Under the pieces are notes generated by a model. That model made no database searches, had not been told where the DNA came from, and was given only the letters and a program-made list of their open reading frames with translations. Below are positions 28,233 to 38,428 of a stretch of DNA of 64,000 bases, piece after piece (position 1 is the first letter of the stretch; each line of letters starts with the position of its first letter). The position numbers were made by a program, and so were the translations under genes. Origin of the DNA: Spirochaetota bacterium (GTDB taxonomy: Bacteria > Spirochaetota > UBA4802 > JAFGDQ01); NCBI GenBank assembly GCA_016934735.1, contig JAFGSG010000145.1, forward strand, positions 32,231 through 96,230, in the 5' to 3' direction.

Positions 28233-29311
28233 ATTCCGAATATTTTGTGCAGATTAACTTTGTTCGGCATTACCGGCAGTTCTATTTGTTTCCCAGCCAA
28301 ATATGAAGAAAGGTAAATCGCATGAACAGCTTCAAGCGCTTTATACCCATCGTAACCCGATGATGCTATATCGGTTTGGTTGTTTTTTAGTAATTTTTTA
28401 GCCTCAAGATATTCTTTTTTGAAATAATTTATTCCCTTAATATCCGGGAATGGCTTCTCCGAAAGATCCCTGAATCCAGTGTAATATTTCGATTTAGTAT
28501 TAAGATATAGATTCTGATACCCGTTCCCGATGACTATTTTGCCTTCAGTACCCGATATCTGAATTTCGAACACGAAGTAATTTCTGGCCCCCCCAGCTTC
28601 CAGAAAAATATCAACGCCGGATTTTGTCTTGAGCCATGCCACTGCTCTTTTCTCAAATCCCGCCCGCATTTTTTTCTGTATTTCGCCTCTGACACTGCTT
28701 ATGTCTCCGAAGAAATATCTGATTATGTCTATCATATGCGTTCCGTCATGAAGGAGCGGCCCTCCGCCCTGCGCTATGTCTGTGCTAATGCTACCGCTGC
28801 CTGCGGAAAGAACTGAAGCGTAAACTGTCTTTACTTCACCTATCCTGTTATTGGTCAGCATTTTTTTTACTGCGCGGTATCTGGCGTCGTATCGGCGTTC
28901 GTGATTGACAATAAGATTTACTTTGTGTTTTCTGCATTGCGAGAGAAATTCTCCAGCGTCCTTAAGATTTGACGCTATCGGTTTTTCGCATATGATAGCA
29001 GTTGCTCCATTCTTTGCGGCAAATATACCGATCTCTGCGTGTGAATTTGTCCATGTAGCAATGATAACCAACCACGGATGTTCTTTAACAATTAATTCAC
29101 GATAGTCCGTGTATAGATTCTTTTGATGCAAGCCCGCTGTTTCGGCAAATTTATTAAGCCTGTCTTTGTTTATATCGCAGGCGCAGTTGATTTTTATCCC
29201 AGCTGCCTTTGCGCCTCCGTAATGAGTGCACGGTTTAAAGCGCAACGGATCGTTCTCGAGTAAAAAGCCTATTCTTCCGCATCCTATGAGTGCTGTTTTT
29301 ATATTTTTCAT
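28229..29311 (-). CDS. Gfo/Idh/MocA-family NAD(P)-dependent oxidoreductase
   Basis: The start is set at the ATG at 29311 because the family begins with the dinucleotide fold MKNIKTALIGCGRIGFLLEN; the track frame adds 33 unsupported residues. The resulting 360 residues have the Rossmann domain (about 1-120) with CEKPIASNLKDAGEFL, which carries the EKP catalytic Lys, and a C-terminal alpha/beta domain with GGGPLLHDGTHMIDIIRYFF. These enzymes oxidise or reduce hydroxyls on sugars or inositols. The substrate is unknown, and no sugar cluster surrounds it. Confidence 0.9.
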   Translation of the reverse strand: MKNIKTALIGCGRIGFLLENDPLRFKPCTHYGGAKAAGIKINCACDINKDRLNKFAETAGLHQKNLYTDYRELIVKEHPWLVIIATWTNSHAEIGIFAAKNGATAIICEKPIASNLKDAGEFLSQCRKHKVNLIVNHERRYDARYRAVKKMLTNNRIGEVKTVYASVLSAGSGSISTDIAQGGGPLLHDGTHMIDIIRYFFGDISSVRGEIQKKMRAGFEKRAVAWLKTKSGVDIFLEAGGARNYFVFEIQISGTEGKIVIGNGYQNLYLNTKSKYYTGFRDLSEKPFPDIKGINYFKKEYLEAKKLLKNNQTDIASSGYDGYKALEAVHAIYLSSYLAGKQIELPVMPNKVNLHKIFGI

Positions 29312-29635
29312 GATAATTTCCCGTATTCCTATAGAACGGAATAAATTTAATATCCAGTATTGATTATCGGCATAATAAATCTCGATTAATGGACTATGAT
29401 ATTTATACAATATCTTTTTTTGGATAAAATTTATTAATACAGAAATTGATGATTATTCTACCTTATCATCACTTTTATAAGCAAAGTCATAGTAAAAGTC
29501 AGACAGTATGAATAATTTTACTATTTTTAATCTTATTCTTTCATGTAGACTGTTTGTATAATCGGGTACTTTTCACTTGACATACGTTCAAGTCCATCCG
29601 TATATTTCTGTTTTACCCTAAATAAATAAAGCAAT
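29312..29635. other. Divergent intergenic region
   Basis: These 324 bp separate the minus-strand oxidoreductase from the plus-strand LRR gene. Apart from the promoter at 29577-29606 I see only AT-rich sequence and no convincing gene. Confidence 0.6.
29577..29606 (+). promoter_or_regulatory. Putative sigma-70 promoter for the LRR gene
   Basis: TTGACA (29577-29582) and TATATT (29601-29606) are 18 bases apart, giving a likely start of transcription near 29613, about 23 bases before the ATG. Confidence 0.55.
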
Positions 29636-30538
29636 ATGAGTAATAATATCCAAACATTATATAGTGAGCTGAAGGATAAAGTTAATCCCACCCGATTAAA
29701 AGAAATCAGCATTGATATAATCAGCAAATTTAAAAACAGGGATGATGAATATTTTGTTCAGTTTGCAAAATTAATTGGAGTCGATTCATTTAATGAAAAC
29801 ATCAATAGAATATTCGCGAAGATAATCCAGATTTATCATCCTGATAAATTTACTATAATAAATAATGAAATTGAATCAGTATATAAAAACAACAAATACG
29901 AGGATTTGCTGCGCTTAAAAAACATTTACCTTATCGATTATAAAAGTTTACAAACGATTATAACTTACGATTATATCCGAAAAGAAGATCGTGCTTATAG
30001 TGAAGATGATTTTGCATACGCTGAGTACGACTTTGACGGGGAAGATATTTTCAATGACGCAGAATATGATAATGCTATTGAAGATAGCGTTTATCCCCGC
30101 GAGTATGGCTTTGCTGAAGCGGTTAACCACCTTTTCTTCGGTAACCTTGATTATACTTTGTCAGCATCGGATTTGAGAAATATTGATGGCGAGCTGGATT
30201 TGTCGGATTATGAGATAAACGATTTAGCAGGCATAGAGAATTGTATTAATACGACTATTTTAAATCTTTCCGGAAATAATATTATTAAAATATATCAATT
30301 ATCCGCGTTATCAAGATTAAAGTCTTTATTCTTATCTGAAAACAGTATTGAAGATATATCCGGATTGAATTCCCTGGCATTACTTCAGGAAATAGATTTA
30401 TCTTTTAATAATATTGAAGACATATCAGTATTGCTCGAATTGCCGGAATTGAAATATGTAAATGTAATTCATAATCCTTTAAAAGATAAAACAGTTATTA
30501 ACAAACTATTAAAGAAGGGAGTAATTGTAATCTATTAA
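29636..30538 (+). CDS. Leucine-rich-repeat protein with N-terminal J-domain-like region
   Basis: A 300-residue protein without signal peptide. Residues about 42-95 resemble a J-domain: FAKLIGVDSFNENINRIFAK leads to YHPDK, which carries the HPD tripeptide that J-proteins use to stimulate Hsp70. An acidic Asp/Tyr-rich linker follows (about 115-160). From about 190 to 290 there are SDS22-like leucine-rich repeats (LKSLFLSENSIEDISGLNSL, LQEIDLSFNNIEDISVL). A cytoplasmic adaptor that brings a client to DnaK is a possible role (inference). A plain LRR protein with a chance HPD is the alternative. No Shine-Dalgarno precedes the ATG. Confidence 0.75.
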   Translation: MSNNIQTLYSELKDKVNPTRLKEISIDIISKFKNRDDEYFVQFAKLIGVDSFNENINRIFAKIIQIYHPDKFTIINNEIESVYKNNKYEDLLRLKNIYLIDYKSLQTIITYDYIRKEDRAYSEDDFAYAEYDFDGEDIFNDAEYDNAIEDSVYPREYGFAEAVNHLFFGNLDYTLSASDLRNIDGELDLSDYEINDLAGIENCINTTILNLSGNNIIKIYQLSALSRLKSLFLSENSIEDISGLNSLALLQEIDLSFNNIEDISVLLELPELKYVNVIHNPLKDKTVINKLLKKGVIVIY

Positions 30539-30598
30539 AGGCGAATTAATTAAGCATATTGAAAAAAATTAAATTTTATTTATCCAACTGATCGAAAC

Positions 30599-31399
30599 AT
30601 GACATGGAAAAATTATACATGGAATTCCGGGGATTATCAAAAGCATTCGTCTGCTCAGTTCAAATGGGCACAGGAACTGATACATAAGCTTTCCCTTAAT
30701 GGAACGGAAACTGTTCTCGACATCGGTTGCGGAGACGGGAAAATCACCGCATTGATAAGCTCATATTTAAATGAGGGGAATATTGCAGGTATCGACAGTT
30801 CAAAAGATATGATTATGCTGGCTGAGAAAAATTTTCCGGTGGTGAAATATCCAAATCTAAATTTTTTTTTAATGAACGCTTCAAATCTCAATTTTACAGA
30901 TCAATTCGATATTGCATTTTCAAATGCCGCATTGCATTGGATAAAAGAACAGATCCCGGTTTTGAAAGGAGTAAGGAAAGCTTTAAAAAAATCCGGGAGA
31001 ATATTATTCCAAATGGGAGGAAAAGGGAACGCAAAGGATATTCTAAATGCAGTTGAAGAATCCATGAGAGCAAAAAAATGGCAAAAATATTTTAATGATT
31101 TTTCTTTTCCCTATTGTTTTTGTTCACCCGATGAGTATGAAAAATTTTTAGATGAAGCCGGTCTGGTTCCCAAGCGCCTGGAACTTATTCCGAAAGATAT
31201 GAATCAAAAGGGAAGGAATGGTCTTGCGGGTTGGATCAGAACAACCTGGCTGCCTTATACAGATAGAATCCCGATGGAATCCAGGGCAGATTTTATTGAT
31301 GAAATAATAGATTTGTACAGTAAAAGCTTCCCTGCCGATAATGCAGGCTTTTTCCACGTAAAGATGATCCGGCTGGAGGTGGAAGCAATTAATGCGTGA
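30599..31399 (+). CDS. Class I SAM-dependent methyltransferase, Tam-like
   Basis: A 266-residue methyltransferase. TVLDIGCGDGKITALIS is motif I for S-adenosylmethionine, IAGIDSSKDMI is motif II and FDIAFSNAALHWI is motif IV. The overall layout (opening with W-x-x-Y-x-x-x-S, the ALHW segment and a C-terminal region with YTDRIPMESRADFIDEII) resembles trans-aconitate methyltransferase and related small-molecule enzymes. The substrate cannot be fixed from sequence alone. It stands 60 bp after the LRR gene and may share its transcript. Confidence 0.85.
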   Translation: MTWKNYTWNSGDYQKHSSAQFKWAQELIHKLSLNGTETVLDIGCGDGKITALISSYLNEGNIAGIDSSKDMIMLAEKNFPVVKYPNLNFFLMNASNLNFTDQFDIAFSNAALHWIKEQIPVLKGVRKALKKSGRILFQMGGKGNAKDILNAVEESMRAKKWQKYFNDFSFPYCFCSPDEYEKFLDEAGLVPKRLELIPKDMNQKGRNGLAGWIRTTWLPYTDRIPMESRADFIDEIIDLYSKSFPADNAGFFHVKMIRLEVEAINA

Positions 31400-31489
31400 C
31401 AGAACGGAAGCTGTTATTATTATTTGTTTTTTTATAATTTCAGGATCAAGGTAATTTATTATTAATAAATTTGTATTTTGAGGTATAAT

Positions 31490-32875
31490 GTGAAACGTTC
31501 GAGAATAGTCGATCTTCTTAAATCCGAGGGTTCTGGATTTGATGTGCTTGTCAAGGGATGGGTAAGAACAAAGCGCGTTTCAAAGGGTTTGTGTTTTGTG
31601 GAGATAAACGACGGATCGTGCTTGAAAAATATACAGGCAGTTGCGGATGAAAGCATGCCAAAGTATTCAATATTTGCTAATCTGACTACGGGTACAAGTG
31701 TTGCAATCATGGGCAGGCTTATCGATTCTCCGGCAAAGGGACAAAAGTTCGAGTTGCAGACAAAAGATGTCGAGATTTACGGCAAGGCAGATGCTGGCGA
31801 ATTTCCGTTGCAGAAAAAAGGACACTCGTTTGAGTTCTTACGGGAGATTGCACATCTGCGGCCGCGGACTAATACGTTCGGCGCTGTATTCAGGGTGAGG
31901 AACGCGCTTGCCTTTGCTATTCATAAATTTTTCCAGGAACGGGGTTTCCTGTATATCCATACACCTATTATCACAGGCAACGACTGCGAGGGCGCTGGAC
32001 AGATGTTCAGGGTCACTACTCTCGATGCAAAATCAGCGAACGACAGCCAGAACGCATCGGACTTCTCAGAAGATTTTTTCGGTAAAAAAACGGCTCTTAC
32101 AGTTAGTGGACAGCTCGAGGGTGAGCTCGTGGCAACAGCACTCGGGAATATTTACACGTTCGGGCCAACCTTCCGCGCCGAGAACTCGAATACGACCCGC
32201 CATCTTTCCGAGTTCTGGATGATTGAACCTGAAATGGCTTTTGCTACTCTTGAAGATAATATTGCTATAGCAGAAGAGTTCCTGAAATATATCTTTAAAT
32301 ACTGTCTTGAGAACTGCAAAGAAGACATGGAATTTTTTGACCAGAGGATACAGAAAGGAGTCATAGCTAATCTCGAAGGCATCATAAAATCGGAATTTAC
32401 TGCAATTACCTATACAGAGGCTGTAGATATACTTGTAAAATCCGGCGAGAAATTCGAATTTCCCGTTAAGTGGGGAATAGATATGCAGTCTGAACATGAG
32501 AGATATCTGACTGAAAAGAAATTTAAAAAACCAGTAATCGTAATAGATTTTCCTAAGGAAATAAAAGCTTTCTATATGAAAGTTAATGCTGACAATAAGA
32601 CTGTAAGAGCTATGGATGTTCTTGTCCCCGGCATAGGGGAGATAATCGGCGGCAGCGAGCGCGAAGATAATTATGATGTGCTTAAAAGCAGAATGGTTGA
32701 GCTTGGGCTTAATCCGGATGAGTACTGGTGGTATCTTGACACCAGAAAATTCGGTTCTGTCCCGCATGCGGGATTCGGGCTTGGTTTTGAGAGAACAATT
32801 CAGTTTATTACCGGAATGCAGAACATCAGGGATGTAATTCCTTTTCCGAGAACACCAAAGAGCGCGGAGTTCTAG
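31490..32875 (+). CDS. asnS: Asparaginyl-tRNA synthetase
   Basis: A class IIb synthetase of about 461 residues that charges tRNA-Asn. The start is moved to GTG at 31490, which has GAGGT at good spacing; the track TTG at 31478 overlaps that site. The N-terminal OB-fold domain (about 5-110) includes [20 protein letters not shown]. The catalytic core has motif 2 [20 protein letters not shown] and motif 3 [15 protein letters not shown], followed by [15 protein letters not shown]. The AsnS-specific [15 protein letters not shown] segment distinguishes it from AspS. Confidence 0.97.
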   Translation: MKRSRIVDLLKSEGSGFDVLVKGWVRTKRVSKGLCFVEINDGSCLKNIQAVADESMPKYSIFANLTTGTSVAIMGRLIDSPAKGQKFELQTKDVEIYGKADAGEFPLQKKGHSFEFLREIAHLRPRTNTFGAVFRVRNALAFAIHKFFQERGFLYIHTPIITGNDCEGAGQMFRVTTLDAKSANDSQNASDFSEDFFGKKTALTVSGQLEGELVATALGNIYTFGPTFRAENSNTTRHLSEFWMIEPEMAFATLEDNIAIAEEFLKYIFKYCLENCKEDMEFFDQRIQKGVIANLEGIIKSEFTAITYTEAVDILVKSGEKFEFPVKWGIDMQSEHERYLTEKKFKKPVIVIDFPKEIKAFYMKVNADNKTVRAMDVLVPGIGEIIGGSEREDNYDVLKSRMVELGLNPDEYWWYLDTRKFGSVPHAGFGLGFERTIQFITGMQNIRDVIPFPRTPKSAEF

Positions 32876-32895
32876 CTCTATTTTTTTTAAATTAA

Positions 32896-32936
32896 AATGC
32901 CGATAACTGAACTATGATTCTTGTAATATCGGTATT
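32896..32936 (+). other. Hairpin downstream of asnS
   Basis: AATGCCGATA (32896-32905) pairs with TATCGGTATT (32927-32936) including one G-U pair, around a 21-base loop. There is no T-run after it; an A-run follows and a T-run precedes it, so it could serve as a terminator only on the minus strand. Confidence 0.3.
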
Positions 32937-32957
32937 AGAAAAATAACTATTTCCGCA

Positions 32958-34619
32958 ATGCAAAAATATAAATTTATAATAACATTAGTGTCGGTTTTGG
33001 TTCTGTCTGCGAGGAGTGATATTTCTGACATTGTGAAGATTCCTTCTGCTGAACATCCTTCGGCAAATATTGACAGACTAAACGCAATTATTACAACTGA
33101 TCCGACGGGTAAAGAAATATTCGCTGTTAAAGATTTATCCTACAAAGGTGAAAGTAATCCATTGATTACAGACATTCTTCTATCATTCAATACACCCTCT
33201 GCAAATCTGAGAAAAGATGATTCGGGAAAATATATAATACGAAATGCTTTATATAAATTTATAGATAGATACGGAGTATTAGGCGGAGGAGGGGCCGCGT
33301 TTTTCCGCAGAGATCATATTGTTGAAATTGAACCTTCCAGAAATTTATGGCTGGGAAGCGCGGGAGACCTGGGTTCATTCTCCCTGGAATTCAGAGTGTA
33401 TCCGTCAAATTTTAATAACGAAGGCATTCTTTTTTCCAGAGTAGGCTATTTTTCAGGAAAGAAAAACGGTATAGAAATTAAAATAAAAGATAGAAAAGTA
33501 ATAGTCCAGCTTTTCCGTTTATTCAAAGATGCAAAAGGGATCAGATATGATGCGAAATTAATAAGAGGCAGAGAACTTGACAATAAAAAATGGCATCATT
33601 TTATGCTGAGTTTTGACAGGGTATCCGGCAAGGTAGCGAAATATATAAACGGAATGGAAGAAGATGTGATATATGCAACAGCAACTGATAAGCCTTTTGA
33701 AGATGTTTATGAGCCTTCTTTTGAATCTGTAGATATGCCTGCGGCATTTATCGGGAAAAATTTTTACGGATATATCGATGAATTCAGAATAATGTATCGG
33801 CATATTGATGACTTAAAAAAAGAAACCGATATCGCGTATAATAATTATAAGAAGCTGGGGATAATTGACAGACTGCCACTGAACAAAAATGGAATTATAA
33901 CAAGTCCTGTATATGATTTCGCATCCACAGGGACGTCTGTGTCATTAGTAAAATGGAATGAACTATTAAATGATAACACATATATCTGGATGGAGTTCCG
34001 GATAAGCGATAATTTATTCGAAAAAGATGATAAAACACTTAAATGGTACAGGATTGTCAATAATCAGAAAAATATTTATTTAATGAAGGAAGCCGGTGAA
34101 TATTTAAGAGGAAAATACTATCAATGGAGGGCGTATCTGGTTCCGTCACCGGATGGTAAAACATCGCCGTATTTTTACGATGTCGAATTGACTTATCGGC
34201 TTGATCCGCCTCCTTCTGCTCCGCAGTTCCTTAATGTTGCCGGTACGGGCGATATGTCAGTGCGCCTCAGATGGAACAAGAATGTTGAGCATGATATTCT
34301 CGGGTACAGGATTTATTATGGTGTTGTTCCTGATAAATACGACGGTATTATTGGATATATAAACGGAAAAAGAATCACCAATGATTTTAATGAAAACAGA
34401 AAATATATTGAAGTTGAAATAACCAATAATATCATTGAAGAGAATAAAGACAAAGATACAACAGGCGTCCTGGAATATCCTTTGATGGAAAATACAGTTC
34501 TTTACTTTTTTACTGTCAGCGCTTATGATTCATACAGGCCTGACACCCCCTATAATCACGAATCTTTATTATCAGTCGAAGTGAAAGCCCGTCCATTTGC
34601 AGGCTCTGAAATAAAATAA
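32958..34619 (+). CDS. Secreted LamG/concanavalin-like protein with fibronectin type III domain
   Basis: A 553-residue protein with a short signal peptide (about 1-19). Residues about 125-285 form a LamG/ConA-like jelly roll (FSLEFRVYPSNFNNEGILFS, KKWHHFMLSFDRVSGKVAKY, AAFIGKNFYGYIDEFRI). A middle beta domain (about 300-415) follows, and a fibronectin type III domain lies at about 420-545 (PPSAPQFLNVAGTGDMSVRL). Such modules bind sugars or proteins at the cell surface; no enzyme motif is seen. It has no Shine-Dalgarno and is a single gene after asnS. Confidence 0.82.
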   Translation: MQKYKFIITLVSVLVLSARSDISDIVKIPSAEHPSANIDRLNAIITTDPTGKEIFAVKDLSYKGESNPLITDILLSFNTPSANLRKDDSGKYIIRNALYKFIDRYGVLGGGGAAFFRRDHIVEIEPSRNLWLGSAGDLGSFSLEFRVYPSNFNNEGILFSRVGYFSGKKNGIEIKIKDRKVIVQLFRLFKDAKGIRYDAKLIRGRELDNKKWHHFMLSFDRVSGKVAKYINGMEEDVIYATATDKPFEDVYEPSFESVDMPAAFIGKNFYGYIDEFRIMYRHIDDLKKETDIAYNNYKKLGIIDRLPLNKNGIITSPVYDFASTGTSVSLVKWNELLNDNTYIWMEFRISDNLFEKDDKTLKWYRIVNNQKNIYLMKEAGEYLRGKYYQWRAYLVPSPDGKTSPYFYDVELTYRLDPPPSAPQFLNVAGTGDMSVRLRWNKNVEHDILGYRIYYGVVPDKYDGIIGYINGKRITNDFNENRKYIEVEITNNIIEENKDKDTTGVLEYPLMENTVLYFFTVSAYDSYRPDTPYNHESLLSVEVKARPFAGSEIK

Positions 34620-34701
34620 GGAATATCTGTACACGATTTTTTTCTTGCAATCGATAATTTACTATTTGATAAATTATTAAAATTTTTTTTGATATAATTA
34701 T

Positions 34702-36096
34702 ATGAATAAAGAAAATATAAAAATATTAGATAAAAAACTTACTATACCCGGATCTGTAGAAAAAGAAATTACAGAAATAATCAATAAACTCTCAGATAAA
34801 GGATATGAATGCTATCTTGTAGGCGGATCTGTACGGGATCTTGTTCTTGGCCATGAAGTGCTGGATTTTGATTTTGCTACAAATGCGCGGCCGGAACACG
34901 TAATGAATCTTTTTCGAAGGGTGATACCTACAGGCATTAAACACGGCACTGTCTCAGTTTTGATGAAAGACAGACAATACGAGATAACAACATACAGGGC
35001 CGACGGAAAATACATTGACGGCCGCAGGCCTGATACTGTTTCATTTTCAGATACGCTGGAGCAGGATGTTAAAAGACGCGATTTTACGATTAACGGCCTT
35101 GCCTATGATTTGGCGAAGGAACAGATCATTGACTATGTTAACGGGCTTGAGGACATCGGTAAAAGGCTTATCAGGTCTATCGGCGATCCGATAGACAGAT
35201 TCAGCGAAGACGGACTCAGGCCTTACAGGGCATGCAGATTTGCCGCAAAGCTATACTTCAGCATTGATACGGATACTTTGTCCGCCATACCCAAAACTCT
35301 CGAAACAGCAAAGGCTGTATCGGCCGAGAGGGTGAGGGATGAGCTCTTAAAGATAATGGATACCGAAAAACCATCAATTGGATTGGAATATATGCGCGAG
35401 TCGGGTTTAATGGCTATTGTGCTTCCGGAACTTCTCGAAGGGTTTAATCTAAGACAGAATAAATATCATATTTATGATATTTATTATCACAGTTTATATT
35501 CCTGTGATGCGATACCGGGCGCAGACCGCATTATTAAATTTGCAGCTCTGCTTCATGATATAGGGAAACCCATTACCAGAAAGGAAGGGGAGGATGGTGA
35601 AGGCACTTTTTATAATCACGAGGTAGTTGGCACAAAGATAACCAGACGTATAATGAAAAGGTTAAAATTTTCCAATGAAGAAATCATAAAAGTCACGAAT
35701 TTGATAATAAACCATATGTTCCATTATGTGGATGACTGGACAGACGGAGCCGTGCGGAGATTTATGAGAAAAGTCGGGCTTGAAAACCTTGACGATCTTT
35801 TAATGCTCAGGCTGGCTGACAGAAGAGGCAATGGCCAGCGGGACGGCCTTCCGGCTCCGATTATGCAACTGCAGAGAAGGATAGCAAAAGTCATTGAAGA
35901 AGACAGCGCACTGACCGTAAGGGATCTAGATATAGACGGCCATGATATTATGACTGAATTCAACGTAAAGCCCGGGCCTGTCATAGGTAAAATACTGAAC
36001 GAACTTCTTGAAATGGTTCTTGACGATCCTGAAGCAAATAAGTGTGAAATCCTTCTTTCCAAAGCAGAGAAGATATACAACCGGCTTAGTGAATAA
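34702..36096 (+). CDS. cca: CCA-adding tRNA nucleotidyltransferase / poly(A) polymerase family with HD domain
   Basis: A 464-residue class II nucleotidyltransferase. CYLVGGSVRDLVLG is the family motif, and VLDFDFATNA carries the DxD metal site. YEITTYRADGKYIDGRRPD, RRDFTINGLAYD and SEDGLRPYRACRFAAKL are further signatures. A C-terminal HD domain begins at about residue 270, with FAALLHDIGKP and NHEVVGTKI. It most likely adds or repairs the CCA end of tRNAs; the poly(A) polymerase branch is hard to exclude by eye. No Shine-Dalgarno; TATAAT lies four bases before the ATG. Confidence 0.9.
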   Translation: MNKENIKILDKKLTIPGSVEKEITEIINKLSDKGYECYLVGGSVRDLVLGHEVLDFDFATNARPEHVMNLFRRVIPTGIKHGTVSVLMKDRQYEITTYRADGKYIDGRRPDTVSFSDTLEQDVKRRDFTINGLAYDLAKEQIIDYVNGLEDIGKRLIRSIGDPIDRFSEDGLRPYRACRFAAKLYFSIDTDTLSAIPKTLETAKAVSAERVRDELLKIMDTEKPSIGLEYMRESGLMAIVLPELLEGFNLRQNKYHIYDIYYHSLYSCDAIPGADRIIKFAALLHDIGKPITRKEGEDGEGTFYNHEVVGTKITRRIMKRLKFSNEEIIKVTNLIINHMFHYVDDWTDGAVRRFMRKVGLENLDDLLMLRLADRRGNGQRDGLPAPIMQLQRRIAKVIEEDSALTVRDLDIDGHDIMTEFNVKPGPVIGKILNELLEMVLDDPEANKCEILLSKAEKIYNRLSE

Positions 36097-36288
36097 CAAT
36101 TGCAATATTAAATCTTATATCCCTGTATAAACAGTTCGGGGCTAATAGGCTGATTCAGTTTGTAACAGAAATTTTGAGATGCATTCTAAGTTTTAGAGAT
36201 TGCATAAATAATTATTAAAAATTTTGGGAAGAATTCAGTTGTATTTTATTAGTGTAATCTTAACTATATTTTAAGAAAACGAAATATA

Positions 36289-38238
36289 ATGACAAATAAC
36301 GGTTCAGAAAAATATCCCAATATATTTCAATCAGGCCGTATCGGCAGACTCATTTCAAAGAACAGGATAAAATACGCAGCAACTGAGACTAATTTTCCTT
36401 TCGGCGATGGATATGTGAGCGACAAAGAGGTCGCATACATGGAAGCGCAGGCAAGGGGAGGAGCAGGCATAGTGACCACTCAGGGAGCTTATCCGGATAA
36501 GCTCGGAGAGGGTAAGGGCTTTAAGGGTTCTATGGCTATTTACGATGACCGTTTTATTCCCGGGCTTGCTCGCATAGCGGATGTAATACGTAAACACGAT
36601 GCGCTTTCGTGCCTTCAGATTTTGCATTGCGGCAGGGAAGGCGGCGTTGAACTGGATTACTGCCTTATGCCGTCTATTGTTCCTCAGAAGCTTTCTTATT
36701 TTAAACCGCCTCGCGAAATGACAAAAGATGAAATAAAACAGGCTATTAGTGATCATATTGAAGCAGCAAGGCGGGCTAAAGATGCCGGTTTTGATATGGT
36801 CGAGCTTTCCGGAATAGTGGGTTATTTAATATCGACATTCATTTCAAGATATACTAACAAACGCACTGATGAATACGGCGGCGATCTGCGCTCCAGATGC
36901 AGACTGATGATAGAGATAATTCAGGGAGTAAAAGCACGCGTTGGCGATATTCCGGTGGGCATAAGGCTGTGCGGTCATGAACTGCTGGATGATCGCGGCG
37001 GCAACACGATGGATGAGAGCATAGAGACGTTCAGGATTGCGGAAGAAGCGGGGGCTGACTTTTTAAGCGTGACCGTCGGATGGCACGAGTCGTCGCAGTC
37101 TGTCATTACAAGGGATGTGCCCATGGGGCATTGGCTTCCTGTGGCCGAAGCAGTAAAGAAGAAAGTGAATATACCAGTCATGATGGCGTTCAGACAGTTC
37201 TTCCCGCATATTCCGGAGAAAGCTATCGCCGGAAACCGGATCGATTTCTGGGAATTGTGCAGGCCCATGATAGCTGACCCCGAACTGCCGGTTAAAATAA
37301 AAGAAGGACGTGAAAACGAAATCATACCATGCGTTGCATGCAATCTTTGCTTTTCCAGACTCTATTATCATCAGCCCATAATGTGTACAGTAAGGCCGAA
37401 CCTCGGACATGAGGCAGAGGAGGACTGGGGCTATTATAGATTTTATCCCGCAAAAAAAAATAAAAAGATTATTATTATCGGCGGAGGGCCGGCAGGTCTT
37501 CAATGCGCTGCTGTTGCTGCAGGCAGGGGCCATAATGTAATTCTCTATGAGAAGAAGAAGGAATTAGGCGGCAGCATGCTTCTTGCTTCTAAAGTGGATG
37601 AAGGAGCAATAGAGTTGTTAAGGCCTGTGAATACCCTGGAGGCTCTTTGCAGAAAAGCGGGTGTGGAATTCCGGCTCAGTAAGGAATATACGGGAGAGAT
37701 GCTTGAAGATATGCAAAAAAAGAAAGAAGTTGATGCCGTGGTAATTGCATCAGGATCTGTTTTTAAAGAATCGCATAATATCCTTACACCTCACAATATT
37801 ATTGCTGAAGAGAAAAAGCCAGGCCGTAATATTGTTATAATTGGCGGCAGCGGCACCGGTCTCGGGATTGCAGTATTTCTGCTGAGAAATAATGACTACC
37901 GGATTACGATAATCGAAGAGGGATCGAAGCCAGGCAGAGATGTGAATCCATTTTATTTATGGCAGTATATGGGTCTTATGAAAAAGAAGAATGTGATATT
38001 CTATACGCGTTCCAGGGTTATTGAAACAGGAGAAAAAACAGTTCGTTTTGCTTGCCCTAAAGGCGAAATAGTTTTAAATCCTGACAGCATCATTATGGCT
38101 CGATCAGAGCCAAACAAAGCATGGCATAATGCGTTTATTGATATAACCCCGGAAGTATATTTTATCGGGGATGCAAAAAAGCCGAGGCGTCTCCAGAACG
38201 CGATACACGATGGATATCGTACAGGGATGGCATTATGA
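36289..38238 (+). CDS. NADH:flavin oxidoreductase, 2,4-dienoyl-CoA reductase (FadH)-like
   Basis: A 649-residue three-domain flavoenzyme. The N-terminal OYE-type TIM barrel (about 1-340) has TNKRTDEYGGDLRSRCRLM. Cysteines in CVACNLCFSRLYYHQPIMC bind a [4Fe-4S] cluster. The C-terminal part (about 390-649) has two dinucleotide folds, KIIIIGGGPAGLQCAAVAAG and NIVIIGGSGTGLGIA. FadH uses such parts to reduce 2,4-dienoyl-CoA during unsaturated fatty acid breakdown; related enzymes act on bile acids or trimethylamine, so the substrate is open. The ferredoxin gene overlaps its stop by 4 bp, and a crotonase lies opposite, which favours acyl-CoA metabolism. Confidence 0.88.
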   Translation: MTNNGSEKYPNIFQSGRIGRLISKNRIKYAATETNFPFGDGYVSDKEVAYMEAQARGGAGIVTTQGAYPDKLGEGKGFKGSMAIYDDRFIPGLARIADVIRKHDALSCLQILHCGREGGVELDYCLMPSIVPQKLSYFKPPREMTKDEIKQAISDHIEAARRAKDAGFDMVELSGIVGYLISTFISRYTNKRTDEYGGDLRSRCRLMIEIIQGVKARVGDIPVGIRLCGHELLDDRGGNTMDESIETFRIAEEAGADFLSVTVGWHESSQSVITRDVPMGHWLPVAEAVKKKVNIPVMMAFRQFFPHIPEKAIAGNRIDFWELCRPMIADPELPVKIKEGRENEIIPCVACNLCFSRLYYHQPIMCTVRPNLGHEAEEDWGYYRFYPAKKNKKIIIIGGGPAGLQCAAVAAGRGHNVILYEKKKELGGSMLLASKVDEGAIELLRPVNTLEALCRKAGVEFRLSKEYTGEMLEDMQKKKEVDAVVIASGSVFKESHNILTPHNIIAEEKKPGRNIVIIGGSGTGLGIAVFLLRNNDYRITIIEEGSKPGRDVNPFYLWQYMGLMKKKNVIFYTRSRVIETGEKTVRFACPKGEIVLNPDSIIMARSEPNKAWHNAFIDITPEVYFIGDAKKPRRLQNAIHDGYRTGMAL

Positions 38239-38426
38239 TACCGGTAATAGACAAAGATAAATGTACTGCATGCAGGAAGTGTATTGAAATTTGTCCTCCG
38301 CAGGCAATATCGCTGAAGGATGATGCAGCCTGTATAGAAGCTGATCTATGCGAAGAATGCGGCTTTTGTGCAGCCGAATGCCCTGTTAATGCGATTACAA
38401 TACCTTTCCCTATATCCGGCAGGTAG
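38235..38426 (+). CDS. 2[4Fe-4S] ferredoxin
   Basis: A 63-residue bacterial-type ferredoxin with two full cluster motifs, CTACRKCIEICP (residues 11-22) and CEECGFCAAECP. It binds two [4Fe-4S] clusters. Its ATG overlaps the end of the dienoyl-CoA-reductase-like gene (ATGA overlap), so the two are translationally coupled and this protein is the probable electron donor or acceptor of that enzyme. GGGA precedes the start. Confidence 0.94.
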   Translation: MIPVIDKDKCTACRKCIEICPPQAISLKDDAACIEADLCEECGFCAAECPVNAITIPFPISGR

Positions 38427-38428
38427 CT

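Noticed and set aside
32066-32767. 233-residue minus-strand ORF
   Set aside because: Opposite the catalytic core of asnS; aromatic-rich shadow translation without signal or motif.
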